Shown: positions 8,821 through 19,012, counted from the stretch's first letter. The stretch: 64,000 nt of DNA from Streptococcus salivarius (GCF_002094975.1 NZ_CP015283.1:1721501-1785500), one strand, 5' to 3'. Notes: generated by a model not told the origin, from the letters alone. Program-made: numbers and translations.

Positions 8821-10257
8821 CTACTTTAAATTCCCAAATACATTCTTTATTGTTTTATCCCTAAGTAAAAGAAGTAAAGAAACATAAATTAAAAAGAACA
8901 ACAAGCCTGATACAGTTAACTGAATAAGAGCATCCTTATAAATAAAAAGTGACCTAGTTAATAATAATATTAAAGCTGAAATAATAGCTGAAATAATAAA
9001 TTTAAAGATTGAGCTAACAGAGATACTTTTTTGTAAGAAATCTATAGAGTATTTAACCTGTATAACCATCTGAGTAATCTCTGCAAACAAGGTTGCTAAG
9101 CCTCCCCCTAAGATTCCATATTTCGGCATGAGCAAAAAATTTAATATTAAATTAACAAATGCACCACTGCTTACTGCAAGCATAAAATATTTTTCTCGTC
9201 CTGTCGGAATCAAAATTTGATTTCCAGTAATATTTGAAAAGCCTGAAATTAACAATATAGGCATTAGAACTTGCATAGTTAATGTTGCATCTAGATATTT
9301 ATTACCTCCTAAAAGTAATATACTATCTCTTGCTTCGATTAGAAAAAAAACAGTTAATGGTATTGATATTAAAAAAATCACTGAAATGGATTCTCGTAAA
9401 ACTTCTCTAAATTTTGAAATATCTTTCTGACTAATATAGAACGAAAAGCGAGGTAATAAAACAGTGCTAATAGAAGTAACTAATGATAGTAAAATCCATT
9501 TAACTTTAGTAGCAACTGAATAAAGACCGACTGCTGAATTACCACTAATAAACCCTAACATCACCGTGTCTAAGTTTGTATATACATTTACCGCCAAAAG
9601 AGATGCGAATAAATACCACATGGGTTTTAGATGATGTTTGAATTTAAGATCATTTCTTAATTTAAAAGATATAAATTTCCTACTTTGAAGAATATTTAAG
9701 ATATTGGAACTTAATATAGAAAATAAAGTTATACTAGCATATACGATATAATCGTTGGGCTTTTTAACCAATAAAAAAGTAAGAATCAATGATATAAACT
9801 TTAATAAGATTGACCTTTTTGTTATATAAGAATATTCTTCTATGCCACTGTAAAACCAATTAAGTGAAAAAGGTGAAGCCAATACAGTAACACAAGTAAT
9901 GACTAACAACGCCATTTCAGATCTTAATTGTTCTATCCCCATTGCTAATAACAATAGTAAAACTGAAACAATGATTGCCATAAATAAATTAACTAATAAT
10001 AACTCTTGAAATACTTTAGTTAATTTATTTTTATCATTACGAACCTTTGCAATAGCACGAATACCATAGGTAGAAATTCCGAGCGATGCTACTAAAGTAC
10101 AGTAACTACTGATTGAAGTAAAAAAAGAAGTTACCCCAACTCCAGTGGGGTTTAAAACTCTAGAAATGTACGGAAAAGTAATTAGAGGAAAAACAATATT
10201 TGACAAAGTTAGTAAAACATTCAATATTGCATTAATTTTAATTGATTTCTCTTTCAT
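8821..10257 (-). CDS. Polysaccharide flippase (Wzx/RfbX family)
   Basis: About 478 residues with 12-14 hydrophobic helices spread along the chain, the MOP-superfamily pattern. The N-terminal NAILNVLLTLSNIVFPLITF and PYISRVLNPTGVG are characteristic of Wzx flippases, which move undecaprenyl-linked repeat units across the membrane. I use the ATG at 10257 rather than an in-frame start 60 bp upstream, because family members begin with a short charged segment before the first helix and the upstream start would lie inside the preceding gene. It is the last gene of the eps operon and is very AT-rich. A marginal ribosome site suggests coupling to the preceding gene. Confidence 0.88.
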   Translation of the reverse strand: MKEKSIKINAILNVLLTLSNIVFPLITFPYISRVLNPTGVGVTSFFTSISSYCTLVASLGISTYGIRAIAKVRNDKNKLTKVFQELLLVNLFMAIIVSVLLLLLAMGIEQLRSEMALLVITCVTVLASPFSLNWFYSGIEEYSYITKRSILLKFISLILTFLLVKKPNDYIVYASITLFSILSSNILNILQSRKFISFKLRNDLKFKHHLKPMWYLFASLLAVNVYTNLDTVMLGFISGNSAVGLYSVATKVKWILLSLVTSISTVLLPRFSFYISQKDISKFREVLRESISVIFLISIPLTVFFLIEARDSILLLGGNKYLDATLTMQVLMPILLISGFSNITGNQILIPTGREKYFMLAVSSGAFVNLILNFLLMPKYGILGGGLATLFAEITQMVIQVKYSIDFLQKSISVSSIFKFIISAIISALILLLTRSLFIYKDALIQLTVSGLLFFLIYVSLLLLLRDKTIKNVFGNLK

Positions 10258-10259
10258 TA

Positions 10260-12202
10260 TTATATTCCATTTCTCAATTTCAAAATAAAGCGTTTTAAAA
10301 AGAAGACGAAATAACAATACATTTTTGAGAAAATTTTCCCAAAACTTATCTTATAAAAAGCCATATATGCAAAATCGACCCAAAGAAAGTCCATCTTTAA
10401 AAGAAATAATGATTTCTTTGAAAGTCTTACTTTCTTTTTTATAACAACTTCACCAAAATTTTCTATTACATTATCACGTAATCTTTCCTTTAAAAGGAAT
10501 AATTTAGGAGCGAAGACACATTCCTTTTTTAAAGAATTAATAATAAATAAATTATAACAATCATACGGAAGTTTACAAGAATTACTATACCCTTCCAATA
10601 AAGTTTTAAATCCCGTAATCATATTTTCTTGGTAGCTATGTACCATTTCATAAACTTTAACATGTTTCCGGTCATTATCAAGGATTGGAATTACTTTTCC
10701 ATTAGTTGACTTATACGCAATTGTCGGGCCATGATCAGCTACAAAAATATCCTCATAAAATTCATAATTTCTACTAATAATATCAAAAAACTCCGTCTTC
10801 TCAGGAAAATCATTAAACATTATACCGAACTTATTCTTTTTCGAAATGTTATCATTATCTTGATATTTAAGACCAAAATAATACCCTATAATAATTTTAT
10901 CAGATAACGCCCTTTGAATATTATCTTGAATTGTACCTTTCCAACCTATATCAACCAAATAAATAGTATCATCACTAGTTAAACTATTCACATAATCTCT
11001 AAAATTCGAGCTCTTTGATTTCTCAAACATATATCTCTTAAGAAAAACAGGGTTGGATTTCAGTAACTCTAAAAGCTTGGAATTTTTTTCAAGAGTCTCC
11101 TTAATTTCAACTCTTAAATCACCAGCTATCTGTTTAATCTCTTCATCTGAAAAATTTAAATTCAGAAGAAAATTTTCTAAACTAATTTTTTTATATTGTC
11201 TAAAAATGATATCAAAATCTTCAACATCAGGATTAGTTAAAGATGGAATTAACGTTGAACGTCTTGAAACATAAAAATAATATGTTTGAATCTTATTCTT
11301 ATGTAAAAAAGTACTTTGATAAAGATCAAATAATTCCTTTAATAACTGACCTTCACGTGAACAGAATAAAACTTTGGTCACTCTATCCTTTGTAAGTTGA
11401 ACATGTAATTTCGAAACAAAATATAAAATGTCTGCTAAGAATCCATTAAATGGAGCATTCTCGGCATCGGAAAAAAGAACATCTTTATAAAGTTTCTCAA
11501 GTCCTTTATCGTCAATTAAACTATCTTCAACTGGAGTATACTCTCTAAAATATGCGTTTAACCCTATATTACTGGGATTAACGAAGTCAGAGATATAATT
11601 ATCACCAATCATAGTTACTTGGTGAGGCTCCAGTCCTGTTATAGATAAGAATTTTTCAAACAACCTACCACTAGATTTACGTGCATTATATTCGCTAGAA
11701 ACTATAATATCTTCGAAATAATGTTTTATACCTAAATGTTCCAAAATCTTACCTATAAGCTTACTATCGGCATAGAAATCGGAAATAACGTATAATTTTT
11801 TCCCATTTTCATAATGAAATTTTATAATATCTAAAATTTCATTATCTATATAAATATGCTCTATTTCTAAAAGTACTTCTAACTCTTTCGAAAACTCAAC
11901 AAAATCTTCAATATCAGGAAAATATTCTGATTTAGAAAGATTCTTTAACCTATTATAAAGCTCAGCTAAGAGATCTTGATAAGCAACTTCTTCTAAGCCA
12001 TTACTTTTTTTTCAGTTTCAATTTTCTTTCTTATTTGATAAATTACAGATGAACTAATCGAAAATCTTAAATAGCACGAAACCTCTTTGGCCCACTTAAA
12101 TAAAATAATTTCAGGATTACAATCACGATGAACAATAGTATCAAAGAAATCGAACGCGACAATGTTGGTCTTAATTTTTTTATAATCAATTACAGACATC
12201 AT
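10260..12202 (-). pseudogene. HAD-domain protein of the eps cluster, split by a frameshift in an A8 tract
   Basis: Two reading frames make one protein of about 647 residues. The first (12202 to 11993) holds HAD motif I, VAFDFFDTIVHRD, and runs into TAG. After the A8 tract (T on plus, 12005-12012) the other frame continues as SNGLEEVAYQDLL with HAD motif II YVISDFYAD, a motif III Lys in NARKSSG and motif IV MIGDNYISD. It then runs about 450 further residues without obvious membrane helices to a stop at 10260. The architecture resembles COG5610-like proteins of polysaccharide clusters, with an N-terminal HAD phosphatase and an uncharacterised C-terminal domain. One extra A, a -1 ribosomal slip on A-AAA-AAA, or transcript slippage would restore the frame. 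AGGTG precedes two ATGs at 12202 and 12199. Confidence 0.75.
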
Positions 12203-12207
12203 TTCAC

Positions 12208-13296
12208 CTAATTATCTAATAAAATTTCAACAATCTGTTTACAAGCCGTACCATCACCATAAGGATTGCTAGCTTCACTCATTTTATTGTACTCAGTTTG
12301 ATCTTCCAGCAATCGCCTGAAATTATTATAGATGTTTTCCTCACTTGTTCCAACTAATTTCAAGGTTCCGGCAGCGACACCTTCAGGACGTTCTGTTGTA
12401 TCTCGCATCACTAACACAGGTTTGCCTAACGAAGGTGCTTCTTCTTGAACGCCACCTGAATCCGTTAAAATCATATAACTTTGGTTCATGAAATTATGAA
12501 AATCAATCACTTCCAAAGGTTCAATAATTTTTATTCGTTCATTATTTCCAAATACTTTATTGGCTAATTCACGAACTTTGGGATTCTTATGAATCGGATA
12601 AACCACCTTCACATCTTCGAATTCATCCAAAATACGATTGACCGCTCGGAACATATGCTCCATTGGTTCACCCAGATTTTCACGACGATGCGCTGTCAAC
12701 ATAATGAGCTTACTTCCTTTGGCCCAATCTAAAATAGGATGGCTATAATCATTTTGAACTGTAGTCTTCAAGGCATCAATTACAGTATTCCCAGTAACGA
12801 AAATGTTCTCTCGACCTTCTCTCACTAGGTTTTCTTTTGAAACCTCTGTAGGAGCAAAGTTGTAATCAGAAACTATAGACGTTGCTTGACGATTAAATTC
12901 TTCTGGAAACGGACTATGTAAATTATAAGTTCGAAGGCCTGCCTCAACATGCCCTACTTTAATACCTTTATAAAATGCTGCTAGAGCTGTTACAAAGGTC
13001 GTCGTTGTATCACCATGAACTAGAACAATATCTGGTTTTTCTTCATCTAAAACTGATTGTATTTTATCTAAAATAGATGTTGTTATTGTAAATAGTGTCT
13101 GATTGGTTTTCATGACACCTAGGTCATAATCAGGTATAATCTTAAAAACATCTAAAACTTGTTCTAGCATTTCCTTGTGTTGACCAGTAACGCACACTAC
13201 TGTTTCAATAGTAGTATGCTGTTTCAGTTCTTTAACTAAGGGACACATTTTAATCGCTTCTGGGCGCGTTCCAAAAACCAACATTACTTTTTTCAT
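12208..13296 (-). CDS. wecB: UDP-N-acetylglucosamine 2-epimerase (non-hydrolysing)
   Basis: A 362-residue cytoplasmic enzyme interconverting UDP-GlcNAc and UDP-ManNAc. Diagnostic segments in order are VFGTRPEAIKMCPLV (residues 6-20), VHGDTTTT (about 94), GHVEAGLRTYNLHSPFPEE (about 115-133), TAHRRENLGEP (about 208) and LTDSGGVQEEAPSLGKPVL (about 283). The length is typical. Within the eps operon it would supply ManNAc, which fits the TagA/CpsF-family transferase coded at 18272. Only this gene in the cluster makes a nucleotide sugar; the others must come from household pathways. Confidence 0.95.
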   Translation of the reverse strand: MKKVMLVFGTRPEAIKMCPLVKELKQHTTIETVVCVTGQHKEMLEQVLDVFKIIPDYDLGVMKTNQTLFTITTSILDKIQSVLDEEKPDIVLVHGDTTTTFVTALAAFYKGIKVGHVEAGLRTYNLHSPFPEEFNRQATSIVSDYNFAPTEVSKENLVREGRENIFVTGNTVIDALKTTVQNDYSHPILDWAKGSKLIMLTAHRRENLGEPMEHMFRAVNRILDEFEDVKVVYPIHKNPKVRELANKVFGNNERIKIIEPLEVIDFHNFMNQSYMILTDSGGVQEEAPSLGKPVLVMRDTTERPEGVAAGTLKLVGTSEENIYNNFRRLLEDQTEYNKMSEASNPYGDGTACKQIVEILLDN

Positions 13297-13314
13297 TTTA
13301 CACCTTCCAATATA

Positions 13315-14223
13315 TTAATCATTTTCAATCACAATAAACGGATATTTCGAATCAATTACTCCTCTTATACCATCAACGTAATACCTAATAATCTTAATAT
13401 TTTTTTCTTTTCCTAAAAGAAGACGATAAGTAAATCTAAAAAGTAGATACATCAGAAATCTAATATATTTAATTTTGCTATTTATATTTCTTTTAACGAA
13501 AACTACTTTATTTCTATTCATCAAATACTCTTGTAATCCATTTATAGCATTAATAGATACCGATCCCTTGTGGTAAATATAGTAGTCCGTTAGACATATA
13601 TTTTTAAACCCTTGTTCTTTGGCCTTGTAACACCACTCGGTCTCCTCATAAAATAAAAAATAACTCTCCGGTATATACCCTAACTTTTTAAGAACTTCAG
13701 TTCTGAATAACATACAGGCACCACCGATATAATCGCTCTCAACAATGGGAGGTAATTTTCTTCTTGAAACTTTATTATTTTTCAGATTAACGTATCCTTT
13801 TTCAATACAAATATCACCTCCAGTAGATTGAACTAAATCATCATCTTTATATTCCACAAGTGCTGGACTTATAAAAGCAATTGAACTATCATTCTTCAAG
13901 AAATCAACACAGGGTGTTAAAAAATCAATATCAATAACAGTATCATTGTTTAATATACATATATATATATATCCTCGGCTTTCAGCAATTTTTATACCAA
14001 TGTTGTTACCATTAGCATATCCTCGGTTCACCTTATTGGGAATAATTTCAACATCATTCAAGCATTTTCTCAATTGACTAACACTATCATTAGAAGAGTT
14101 ATTATCAACTACAATAATGTCGTACATATCACGTCGAATCGTTGACTGTAAACTATGAATACAATTAATCGTATCGGTGTAATTATTATAATTTAGAATG
14201 ATAAAACATACTTTATTTAACAT
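13315..14223 (-). CDS. Glycosyltransferase family 2
   Basis: A 302-residue GT-A enzyme. It has the nucleotide-sugar fold start FIILNYNNYTDT, VVDNNSSND (about 37-45), the metal-binding CILNNDTVID (DxD-like, about 90), and an acceptor region GGACMLFRTEVL followed by LFYEETEWCYKAKEQG with ED-type catalytic acids. This pattern is that of rhamnosyl- or galactosyltransferase-like GT2 proteins of capsule clusters. Its ATG directly follows the TAA of the polymerase gene and AGGAGAG lies inside the polymerase end, so translation is coupled. An (AT)7 dinucleotide run (13959-13972) sits in the coding region just before the LNND motif. The sugar transferred cannot be deduced. Confidence 0.85.
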   Translation of the reverse strand: MLNKVCFIILNYNNYTDTINCIHSLQSTIRRDMYDIIVVDNNSSNDSVSQLRKCLNDVEIIPNKVNRGYANGNNIGIKIAESRGYIYICILNNDTVIDIDFLTPCVDFLKNDSSIAFISPALVEYKDDDLVQSTGGDICIEKGYVNLKNNKVSRRKLPPIVESDYIGGACMLFRTEVLKKLGYIPESYFLFYEETEWCYKAKEQGFKNICLTDYYIYHKGSVSINAINGLQEYLMNRNKVVFVKRNINSKIKYIRFLMYLLFRFTYRLLLGKEKNIKIIRYYVDGIRGVIDSKYPFIVIEND

Positions 14224-15465
14224 TTATCTCTCCTTAGTCAACTGATAATCATAAAAGAATATTAATGCAAAGATCAACACTAAAGAGTAAATCCTCTGAC
14301 TACCAAATATGTTTAATGATGCGGCAGTTACCAATATGTTAGTCAACAAACCTATAAATAGAGAACATTCACATATATATTTTTTATTCTTTGTTCTTCT
14401 TATCAAGGTCACCAATTTATATATCAAATAACCATATAAAAAGAAAGAAAGTATTCCAAATTGAACGAAAAGTTCTACGAATCCCAAGTCGTCAAGATAC
14501 ATCTGAACCATACCGGGACCAAACAGTATAGAAAAACTATTTGCGTTTAAGGAGGTTAATATACCTAATCCGTATATCCAATGATTGTCTCTCAACAAAC
14601 TCAAATAATACTTAAGTTCCCAATATCTAAATCCTAAGCCCAAATCAGTAGATCCATTATTAAACAGATTAATATACCCTTTTATCAAGTCTAAGCCACC
14701 AGTTAATAAAAAGCATACTATTCCTGCAATAATACAAAAAAGATAAAAATGCATATAAGGTTTTTTATAGTATAAATACATTAAAAACATTGATAACAAC
14801 TGAGGGAAGATTAACATACGAGTTTGATTTACAAAAACTACAAAAATCATCATAAAAAGTAGTTTATAAAAATACTTTCTTTCACCATACTTTAAGAAAA
14901 AGTAAAAGGATAAAAAAAGTGCTATAGAAATTAGAGGTGTGCCATCAATTCGAATAGAAGTTTCATTTCTATACCATAACTTTCCAAACTCCATCAATAT
15001 TTTTGGAAACAATTGAAATTTAAGTAATGAAAATGACAGCCATGATATAAAACGAATAACCAATGAAACAAGTAAAATGTTTATTGTATTATCAATTACT
15101 CGTTTCATCTTTTTTTCATTATTCCCAAATAAATAAATTAAAGTAAAGAATAATAAAACCCAAATATATTGTCTTATAGCATAAAAATATTCGATAAATG
15201 AATAAGAATAAGAACTTGCGGCTTTTATCGATGAAAATAATACACACAAAATATATGCAGCACCAAAAAAAAACGCAGACCTAGATATATACCTTCTATT
15301 AGCTATTAAAAGTGGAAGCATAAGGATAATAATAAAAATAGAGATAAGTGTAAGTAAATTCCTATGAATAAATAAACTTACATTTAAAAACAAGAATAAT
15401 CCCACCGAAAATGCTACAGAAATGTAATACAACAGCTCCATTAATTCTATACGAAAGCTTCTCAA
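14224..15465 (-). CDS. Polysaccharide polymerase (Wzy-like, O-antigen polymerase type)
   Basis: A 413-residue membrane protein with about ten to twelve hydrophobic helices. A larger extracytoplasmic loop lies near residues 260-320, between the helix VCFLLTG and ILSFFLYGYLIYKLV. No sequence motif is strong, but the topology, size and position between transferases fit Wzy. Wzy joins lipid-linked repeats on the outer membrane face. The start is a TTG at 15465 supported by GGGAGG five bases upstream; an ATG eight codons inside has no such site. The gene is among the most AT-rich of the cluster, as is usual for polymerases. Confidence 0.75.
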   Translation of the reverse strand: MRSFRIELMELLYYISVAFSVGLFLFLNVSLFIHRNLLTLISIFIIILMLPLLIANRRYISRSAFFFGAAYILCVLFSSIKAASSYSYSFIEYFYAIRQYIWVLLFFTLIYLFGNNEKKMKRVIDNTINILLVSLVIRFISWLSFSLLKFQLFPKILMEFGKLWYRNETSIRIDGTPLISIALFLSFYFFLKYGERKYFYKLLFMMIFVVFVNQTRMLIFPQLLSMFLMYLYYKKPYMHFYLFCIIAGIVCFLLTGGLDLIKGYINLFNNGSTDLGLGFRYWELKYYLSLLRDNHWIYGLGILTSLNANSFSILFGPGMVQMYLDDLGFVELFVQFGILSFFLYGYLIYKLVTLIRRTKNKKYICECSLFIGLLTNILVTAASLNIFGSQRIYSLVLIFALIFFYDYQLTKER

Positions 15466-15495
15466 TTTTTCCTCCCAGAATATGTTAAATACAGA

Positions 15496-16575
15496 TTATA
15501 ATTTTTCAATCAATGCTTCTATTCTTGAAATTCGATTTTCCCAACTATTACAATTCAAGAAATCTTCTCTCATCTTTTCATTGTATTTAATTTCTTTTGA
15601 TTGCATTAATATTTCAAGCTGACTCTTAAATTCGTCATAACCATCGTAAGAATAAGTAAATTTACTAAATCTTTCTATCTCCTTATAACTTATCGTCAAG
15701 ATATCCTTATTAAAGTTTATGTACTCATACAATTTTACGGGATCAACTGCTTCCACAATATCATTTAATTTAAATGGCATAATCAACGCATCAGCATCTT
15801 TGATATTAGAATAGATATCTTTGTGATCTACACTACCAACATACTTTATTCTTTCATTTTCGGGAATTGTAACTCCACTTACTGGTCCTATCAAACGATA
15901 TTCAATATTCTTAAAATCTTTTAAACTTTTCAACAAAATATCGAAATCAAACCAATGACTTATTGTACCAACATAAGCTAAAACATTTTTTTTTGCTTTT
16001 CTTTTTTCAGCTGGAACATCTAATATATCTCCATTGTAGCCGTTTCTAACAACTTCAATTTTAGACTCATCTAGTACCTCTTGATAATCTTTCAACAGAT
16101 TTGATAGTAATCTTTCACTAGATACTAAAATTAGATCTGCCCTAGCAATTAATTTAGTTTCAAGTTTCTTGATTCGTTGCTGCTCGTTATTTTCAGTAAT
16201 GAAAGCAGTATGATAATCCATACAGTCATAAATGACCTTTCCTTTATAGTTATTATCAAATCTTTCAAATTGATTAGGATGTGTTAAATAAACAATATCT
16301 GGATCAAAGTTTCTAGCTACTTTTTTTATCTTTCGGGAAACAATCCAATCATTTACTGCCTTAAGTTTTGCAAATCTAGTTACAAAGGGGATACTATAAA
16401 TTCGAGAAAGCTTCACACTATTTTCATTCCTATTTAGAGTAAGACCTTTTCTATTATACCAATACCGATAAAGAACTTCCACATGGTGATTCTTAGACAA
16501 TCCTTCTGCAATAAAGTGAGGTCGTTGCTTTATCCAATTCCACTCAACGTTCATTACATAAAGTATTTTTTTCAT
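15496..16575 (-). CDS. Glycosyltransferase (GT-B fold, TuaH/GT4-like)
   Basis: A 359-residue protein. The N-terminus KKILYVMNVEWNWIKQRPHF and the following HFIAEGL resemble the TuaH/GT1-like subset in which QRPHFIA is conserved. The middle shows YDCMDYHTAF (about 118), the C-terminal Rossmann half starts near VLAYVGTISHWFDFD (about 205), and a donor-binding segment VDPVKLYEYINFNKDIL lies near 285 with the ExxE-like position partly changed. There is no signal peptide or membrane segment, so it acts at the cytoplasmic membrane face. It starts 1 bp after the neighbouring GT2 stop. Donor and acceptor are unknown. Confidence 0.82.
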   Translation of the reverse strand: MKKILYVMNVEWNWIKQRPHFIAEGLSKNHHVEVLYRYWYNRKGLTLNRNENSVKLSRIYSIPFVTRFAKLKAVNDWIVSRKIKKVARNFDPDIVYLTHPNQFERFDNNYKGKVIYDCMDYHTAFITENNEQQRIKKLETKLIARADLILVSSERLLSNLLKDYQEVLDESKIEVVRNGYNGDILDVPAEKRKAKKNVLAYVGTISHWFDFDILLKSLKDFKNIEYRLIGPVSGVTIPENERIKYVGSVDHKDIYSNIKDADALIMPFKLNDIVEAVDPVKLYEYINFNKDILTISYKEIERFSKFTYSYDGYDEFKSQLEILMQSKEIKYNEKMREDFLNCNSWENRISRIEALIEKL

Positions 16576-16576
16576 G

Positions 16577-17446
16577 TTATTTTTCCTTCCCCATCAATTC
16601 TAAGAAATAACTAGTAGATTCAAAATTACACTTATTTGAAAAGATGGTTTTTTCTACCAAATTTGAATATACCTGATTTGTCGCAACATTTTGATGATGG
16701 AGAACTTTTATCTCTGGTGTATATAAACGCTTGTATCCTTTTTTTTCACATTCATAGTCCAGAATTTCTGTTTCAAAATAGAAAAACGTATTTGGATTAA
16801 AAGCAAACTCCTCATTTTTTATATAATCTTTAGAGTATACGATAAAAGAGCCATGTAAAATTGGATTTACGACGGTTTTCTTATAATTGGTTTCTGAGTT
16901 TCTTCTTTTCTGATAGATAAGTGTTCGTAATTTTTTACTTGCTTTAAGCCAACACTTTATTTTCAAAGAAAGACTAATCTGACTTTCTTTTTTAAATTTT
17001 TGATTCAATTTCTTGACTTCATCATAAGTATAATGCGAACATCGTTTTGGATTCTGATGAAGATGATAAGTCGTTGAATAAATATCAGGACCGAGTAAAT
17101 GAAATTTTTCTCGGTCATATATTTCACTAACTTTTTCCTCAAAATTGTTAGTTTCTATTTCTACATCATTGTTCATAATGACAATAAAATCCGGTTTATA
17201 TTTGAATTTAGAATATTGATAAGCGACATTATTTCCTCTAGCAAATCCTAAATTTTTATCATTTATTAACACATCAATTTCTTCATCATCTTTATAAAAT
17301 TCCTGTAACTGTTCACCTGTTCCGTTATTTGAGAAATTATCAATGATGATTATTTTTTTCTGATTGCAATTACTTTCCCGTATAGATTTCACACAAGAAA
17401 CCGTCTCATCATAAACCTTGTAATGTAAAATAATATAACAAAACAA
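16577..17446 (-). CDS. Glycosyltransferase family 2
   Basis: A 289-residue GT-A protein with IILHYKVYDETVSCV at the start, IIDNFSNNGTGEQL (about 36-48), the DxD-like VIMNNDVEIE (about 89-98) and a late GSFIVYSKDYI with FFYFETEILDYECEKKG. The start is TTG at 17446, supported by AGGAGG seven bases upstream. A region rich in Lys and Arg around residues 145-190 is longer than usual and may be a membrane-surface patch. It lies between licD and the GT-B gene with gaps of 4 bp and 1 bp, so it belongs to the same transcript. Specificity is unknown. Confidence 0.82.
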   Translation of the reverse strand: MFCYIILHYKVYDETVSCVKSIRESNCNQKKIIIIDNFSNNGTGEQLQEFYKDDEEIDVLINDKNLGFARGNNVAYQYSKFKYKPDFIVIMNNDVEIETNNFEEKVSEIYDREKFHLLGPDIYSTTYHLHQNPKRCSHYTYDEVKKLNQKFKKESQISLSLKIKCWLKASKKLRTLIYQKRRNSETNYKKTVVNPILHGSFIVYSKDYIKNEEFAFNPNTFFYFETEILDYECEKKGYKRLYTPEIKVLHHQNVATNQVYSNLVEKTIFSNKCNFESTSYFLELMGKEK

Positions 17447-17450
17447 ATTC

Positions 17451-18272
17451 TTACCCTCCTATATGCGACTTTCTATCTTCTTCAGCAGGTTCTTCGTAAT
17501 AATAGTTTTCACCATACAACCTCTTCAGATAACTATCATAATCAGACGGAACTCTATACTCTGTATCTTCAAATCTCAAAAAAACACCTTTTCCCCAAAT
17601 ATCGGAAGGCATCACTTCTTTAGTGAATAAAGAAGCATTTACTGTACCAGCATAATGTTGTTTCTTCCAATCATATCGCTTATACAACCTATCCAGTCGG
17701 TTGTATACTGAATTTTGAGGAAACAGTTTTGCAAAACCTAATTTTTTAAATAATCCAATCAGCAATTTCTGCTTTTTAGAATGCATATCAATATGATCGC
17801 CTTTATAAGTTGTTCCCAAACTAGCTAAAAAACGGTACCAATACACTTTAAGGTAATACACCTTTCTGACTAAACTATTGTTAGGAGCGCCATCAAGAGG
17901 TATGATATCAATAAGATGCAAGCCAAGATTTGTATTCCTGGGTAGTCCCAATTTTATTCTCTCATCTTCAAGTAGAAAAAGACGTGGAAAATAACAGTGT
18001 AATTCTTCACAATACTGATGACAAAGAACCTGATACTTACCTGCAATTATTTTATTTTCAAAAATTTGTGGTAGCTGATCATAATCTTCTCTGGGAACGG
18101 CAATATCCACATCATCATCCCAAGGGATAAACCCTTGGTATTTAACTGCTCCCATCACACTTCCGCCTCTCAAGAAGAACATTAGATTATTTTCTTTACA
18201 AATCTTGTTGAATTCTTTTAAAGCATCCAGCTCAATTTCTTGAATTTTTTTTAAGACTTCAAACTGTCCCAT
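17451..18272 (-). CDS. LicD family protein
   Basis: A 273-residue protein of the LicD nucleotidyltransferase-fold family. LRGGSVMGAVKYQGFIPWDD followed by DVDIAVPREDY is at about residues 35-64, with the DxD metal pair. LicD proteins transfer phosphocholine or other phospho-ligands onto cell-surface sugars from a CDP-linked donor. No licA, licB or licC genes occur in the window, so a donor other than phosphocholine (for example CDP-glycerol or CDP-ribitol derived) is possible. The ATG overlaps the previous stop as TAATG. It implies a phosphodiester-linked decoration on the repeat unit; that is inference. Confidence 0.85.
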   Translation of the reverse strand: MGQFEVLKKIQEIELDALKEFNKICKENNLMFFLRGGSVMGAVKYQGFIPWDDDVDIAVPREDYDQLPQIFENKIIAGKYQVLCHQYCEELHCYFPRLFLLEDERIKLGLPRNTNLGLHLIDIIPLDGAPNNSLVRKVYYLKVYWYRFLASLGTTYKGDHIDMHSKKQKLLIGLFKKLGFAKLFPQNSVYNRLDRLYKRYDWKKQHYAGTVNASLFTKEVMPSDIWGKGVFLRFEDTEYRVPSDYDSYLKRLYGENYYYEEPAEEDRKSHIGG

Positions 18273-19012
18273 TATTTCACCCGCTTTTTCTCTTTTACAA
18301 CTTTATAAATAAAACTAACATTTCCCACAAAATAACGCTTAAAGAGCCGTTTGGGTTCATTGGCCACACGAAACAACCACTCTAAATTTGCTTTCTGCAT
18401 CCACATTGGCGCGCGCTTGATATGACCTGATAGGACATCAAAACTTCCTCCAACTCCCATAAACACAGAGTTTACTCCATTATCCATAAACTTCTGGATC
18501 AAGTACTCCTTTTTAGGAGAAGTAATGCCGACAAAGACAAAATCTGGATTTTTTTTTCGAATATCTTCTTGAATAATTTCTTCCTCTTCAGCAGAAAAAT
18601 AACCATTTCGATGGCCAACTACCTGTAAATTCGGATAATCCTTTTTAAAAATGGCCAACATATCGGTTAAGACTTCTTCTTTTGCTCCAAAGAAGTAGAC
18701 AGAGTAACCATTTTTATTGGCTAGAACAAGCAGTTCTTGCATCAAATCAATCCCAGCTACACGCTCAGGTACTGAGTATCCTAAATAGCGAGCAGCGATT
18801 ACAACAGAAGCTCCATCTGCATTGATAACCTCAGACTCGTTGACAATCCTCTTTATCTCGTCATCAGAGTGACACTGGTTTATTTTATCAGCATTCACTC
18901 CCATTAAGTGAAGGGGCCTCTTATCTGAAACAAATTGTTCCACAACACTAATCGTTTCATTCATTGTTAATGGATCAATATTAATGCCAAGTAATTGAAT
19001 TCTGTTTTTCAT
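18272..19012 (-). CDS. WecG/TagA/CpsF family glycosyltransferase (GT26)
   Basis: A 246-residue protein. Family markers are LLGINIDPLTMNE, HLMGVNADKIN, NADGASVV (about 73-80), VFFGA-type YFFGAKEEV (about 128), FVGITSPKKEYLI (about 168) and MGVGGSFDVLSGHIKRAPMW. A C-terminal amphipathic stretch after EWLFRVANEPKRLFKRY would bind the membrane. TagA members transfer ManNAc to lipid-linked GlcNAc, and the operon's own WecB would make UDP-ManNAc. The residues just listed include the catalytic Asp of the NADG loop. Six bases separate it from the priming transferase gene upstream, so it is probably the second sugar addition step. Confidence 0.9.
   Translation of the reverse strand: MKNRIQLLGINIDPLTMNETISVVEQFVSDKRPLHLMGVNADKINQCHSDDEIKRIVNESEVINADGASVVIAARYLGYSVPERVAGIDLMQELLVLANKNGYSVYFFGAKEEVLTDMLAIFKKDYPNLQVVGHRNGYFSAEEEEIIQEDIRKKNPDFVFVGITSPKKEYLIQKFMDNGVNSVFMGVGGSFDVLSGHIKRAPMWMQKANLEWLFRVANEPKRLFKRYFVGNVSFIYKVVKEKKRVK

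Noticed and set aside
13959..14000. AT-rich repeat considered as a CRISPR or iteron region
   Set aside because: It is a single dinucleotide run in a coding frame. No spaced direct repeats occur anywhere in the window, so I report no CRISPR array.
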